From positions 186,001 through 250,000 of the forward strand of contig NZ_JASISM010000003.1 of assembly GCF_030063145.1 (NCBI RefSeq): 64,000 nucleotides of DNA. Direction: 5' to 3'. The DNA comes from Cryobacterium sp. PH31-L1. GTDB lineage: Bacteria; Actinomycetota; Actinomycetes; Actinomycetales; Microbacteriaceae. The notes beneath the pieces were generated by a model that saw only the letters and a program-made list of their open reading frames with translations, ran no database searches and was not told the DNA's origin. How positions within the stretch are numbered: the stretch's first letter is position 1; each line of letters begins with the position of its first letter. The position numbers and the translations under genes were made by a program. Shown here in pieces: positions 63,397-64,000 of this stretch.

Positions 63397-64000
63397 ATGA
63401 CGAGGGGTGACTCCCGGCCGAGCCTGGTTCGGCCGAACCGTTGGTTGCGGCTCGCCTGGATCGTGCCGGCCGTGCTGGTTGCTCCGGCGCTCGTGGTGCT
63501 CGCGGCCAACGGGGTGCGCGCCCTTCCCGCAGTTGAGTCATTCCTGCTGACGTACCCCGGAACCTCCACGCACCTGGCAGCCACGCCGATAGGAGTTCCG
63601 GCCTGGCTGGCCTGGCAACACGGGCTCAACGCCTTCTTCATTCTGTTCGTCATTCGCACCGGCTGGCAGGTGCGCACGACCAAACGTCCGACCATTTTCT
63701 GGACGCGCACGAACACCGGGCTGGTGCGCACCAAAAATCCCCCGATCCGGATCACTCTCGACCTATGGCAGCACATCGTCTTCGACACCCTGTGGGTGAT
63801 CAACGGCATCCTCTTCTACGTTCTGCTGTTCGTGACCGGTCAATGGCTGCGCATCGTGCCCACGAACTGGGACATTTTTCCCAACGCGATCTCGGCCGGG
63901 CTGCAATATGCATCGCTGAACTGGCCGACCGGGTCTGGCTGGGTGCACTACAACGCCCTGCAACTGCTCAGCTACTTCGTCGTGGTCTTCATCGCGGCAC
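63397..64000 (+). CDS. cytochrome b-type membrane protein, 5' part
   Basis: From ATG 63397 (GTG 63394 and an upstream TTG 63352 are in frame too) the reading frame is open to the right edge, about 201 residues: MTRGDSRPSLVRPNRWLRLA, then several transmembrane helices. Histidines placed like haem ligands occur in WQHGLN, LWQHIVFD and WVHYNALQLL. This matches cytochrome b/b6-domain or cytochrome b561-like membrane subunits that often pair with molybdopterin oxidoreductases. The partner would be beyond the window. Confidence 0.75.
   Translation, partial: MTRGDSRPSLVRPNRWLRLAWIVPAVLVAPALVVLAANGVRALPAVESFLLTYPGTSTHLAATPIGVPAWLAWQHGLNAFFILFVIRTGWQVRTTKRPTIFWTRTNTGLVRTKNPPIRITLDLWQHIVFDTLWVINGILFYVLLFVTGQWLRIVPTNWDIFPNAISAGLQYASLNWPTGSGWVHYNALQLLSYFVVVFIAA

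Overview
The window is a high-GC actinobacterial chromosome segment around the replication origin, most likely from the family Microbacteriaceae (Cryobacterium-like; the genus is an inference from gene order and protein style). The evidence is the order rsmG-parA-parB, jag-yidC-yidD-rnpA-rpmH, dnaA, dnaN, recF, dciA, gyrB, gyrA, followed by the actinobacterial fhaA-fhaB-pstP-rodA-pbpA-pknA-pknB cell-wall signalling operon, CrgA, a class E sortase and a DUF6049-MurJ pair. I see no insertion sequence, prophage, CRISPR array or rRNA operon; nearly every stretch is chromosomal core.

Left part (1-16 kb, mostly minus strand): the 5' part of a CopD-type membrane protein; hup (HU); a zinc-homeostasis block of znuA-znuC-two permeases-zur followed by zinc-free ribosomal proteins L28, L33 and S14; a three-gene branched-chain-type 2-oxoacid dehydrogenase (E1 alpha, E1 beta, E2) behind a HisC-family aminotransferase; a small 4-TM protein; a divergent pair made of an alpha/beta-hydrolase coupled to a WXG100-like small protein versus a tyrosine phosphatase plus purB; and two small membrane proteins.

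Middle-left (16-29 kb): dnaB, the rpsF-ssb-rpsR-rplI operon, a CUT1-type sugar transporter without ATPase that overlaps the CCA-adding enzyme gene, then DUF6049 and murJ on the plus strand.

Origin region (29-49 kb): trxB-trxA, a PLP aminotransferase, D-Ala-D-Ala ligase, six canonical parS sites around parB/parA, the rsmG-to-rpmH block on the minus strand, oriC on both sides of dnaA with the main DnaA-box/AT-rich region between dnaA and dnaN, and the dnaN-to-gyrA block on the plus strand. Together these genes start, segregate and supercoil the chromosome and mature the replication and translation machinery.

Right part (49-64 kb): tRNA-Ile(GAT) and tRNA-Ala(TGC), an uncharacterised membrane-anchored protein, cyclophilin, rhomboid protease, a small DnaA-box cluster between convergent genes, crgA, sortase E, a 53-residue membrane protein that seems to start at an ATC codon, a glutamine amidotransferase (TrpG/PabA), the Ser/Thr kinase and peptidoglycan synthesis operon, tRNA-Leu(CAG), and the 5' part of a cytochrome b-type membrane protein.

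The observations most worth following are a leaderless znuA with a Zur-like box inside its promoter, a parS palindrome that contains the parA start codon, extra DnaA-box groups near dnaB and crgA, the coupled WXG100-like/hydrolase pair, the ATC-start microprotein, and a strongly over-used octamer GCGGATGC.
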